A stretch of 5,286 bases of DNA from assembly GCA_021163705.1 (NCBI GenBank), contig JAGGTO010000080.1:1-5286 (forward strand). The letters run 5' to 3'. Shown in pieces: positions 4,831-5,286 of this stretch (the stretch's first letter is position 1; every line of letters begins with the position of its first letter). Below the pieces are notes generated by a model. The model saw only the letters and a list, made by a program, of their open reading frames with translations, did not search any database and had not been told where the DNA came from. Both the position numbers and the translations under genes were made by a program. The stretch is from Thermoplasmata archaeon. Lineage in GTDB: Archaea > Thermoplasmatota > Thermoplasmata > Thermoplasmatales > Aciduliprofundaceae.

Positions 4831-5286
4831 TTAGAGAGTTATCTTCATGATTTGAAAGGGTACAAAAAATGCGAAGATGGCAATGAGGAATATCTCATAG
4901 ATCTCCAGAATTGCAGTGGATGGCCAGGGTAGAAATGCACCTCCCAAAGCAAAGAGAAAAAGAGAAATACCGAGTTTCATGGTCTTTCTGCTGCCCATGC
5001 CCCATACAAGAATACCGAGAAATGATTGAAAGAAGAAGTATGTGGATACGAAACCATGGGGCCTAGTACCGCTATGAAATATGCCTATAAAAGCAAGAAA
5101 TAAAGATGATATAACCAGGAAGGATGCTCCAATCACCTGGAGTTTATTAGTAGCAGCACAGAGTAAATAGAGTGAGAAAAGAAAAAAGAAAGGAGCGGAG
5201 AAAATCAAAGCGGAGTTGTATATCCAGGGGAAGTTTGCATTTGTAGCCCCAAGATCACTAAGGGCATTTTTAAAAATGGAGAAGGA
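4831..5286 (-). CDS. DUF998-family multi-pass membrane protein (5' partial)
   Basis: The frame is open to the right edge, so the N-terminus lies outside the window; a TTG at 5208 is only an internal codon. The 26 codons before it continue the family pattern: FKNALSDLGATNANFPWIYN fits the conserved 'N.lSDLG' loop that follows the first helix in DUF998 proteins. About 151 residues are visible with five hydrophobic helices, roughly at 22-44, 50-69, 76-96, 102-119 and 127-147. GIFHSGTRPHGFVSTYFFF (about 67-85) fits the second signature of the family, a Gly-Ile-Phe turn and a His before the next helix. Members usually have about six helices, so only the first is probably missing. The biochemical function of DUF998 is not established. 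The gene ends in ITL and is followed after 48 bp by the small membrane protein gene on the same strand. Confidence 0.85.
   Translation of the reverse strand, partial: SFSIFKNALSDLGATNANFPWIYNSALIFSAPFFFLFSLYLLCAATNKLQVIGASFLVISSLFLAFIGIFHSGTRPHGFVSTYFFFQSFLGILVWGMGSRKTMKLGISLFLFALGGAFLPWPSTAILEIYEIFLIAIFAFFVPFQIMKITL

Noticed and set aside
5206..5208. TTG at 5208 as the start of the DUF998 protein
   Set aside because: The frame is open upstream to the edge and the upstream residues continue the conserved family pattern, so the gene is simply cut by the window.

Overview
The window looks like genomic DNA from a euryarchaeon of moderate A+T content. The evidence is a tRNA-Trp with an archaeal-type intron and no encoded CCA, an archaeal eL41 ribosomal protein gene, TATA-box promoters about 25 bp upstream of start sites with short or absent leaders, T-tract terminators, and an archaeal-type surface protein with a C-terminal anchor. 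A Thermoplasmata-like lineage (for example relatives of Aciduliprofundum) fits the overall impression, but this is a guess from memory and not from an alignment.

Layout, left to right. Positions 1-2859 (+) hold a very long NosD-type parallel beta-helix surface protein whose N-terminus lies off the left edge. It ends tail to tail with a minus-strand gene (2869-3909) for a NicX/M29-fold metalloenzyme, and only 9 bp separate the two stop codons. An A+T-rich divergent intergenic region (3910-4088) carries the promoters of that enzyme gene and of the next rightward unit. That unit is compact and concerned with translation: the 35-residue ribosomal protein eL41 (4089-4196), a tRNA-Trp gene starting one base after the eL41 stop codon (4198-4335), and a small Sm-fold-like protein (from 4360). 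The right end holds two leftward genes for membrane proteins: a 75-residue two-helix protein (4555-4782) and a DUF998-type multi-helix protein (4831 to the right edge, N-terminus missing).

The most interesting object is the tRNA-Trp intron (about 4236-4300). It is itself a complete box C/D guide RNA with boxes C, D', C' and D and two 12-nt guide intervals. By the five-nucleotide rule these point exactly at C34 and C39 of the same tRNA. This class of intron is known from Haloferax and other euryarchaea. Here it is unusually compact (65 nt) and carries a 9-bp inverted repeat that would hide box D and the D' guide. It sits in a gene with no visible promoter of its own, directly behind a ribosomal protein gene. 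One transcript therefore seems to encode a ribosomal protein, a tRNA and a methylation guide, and making the tRNA would cut the message one base after the eL41 stop codon.
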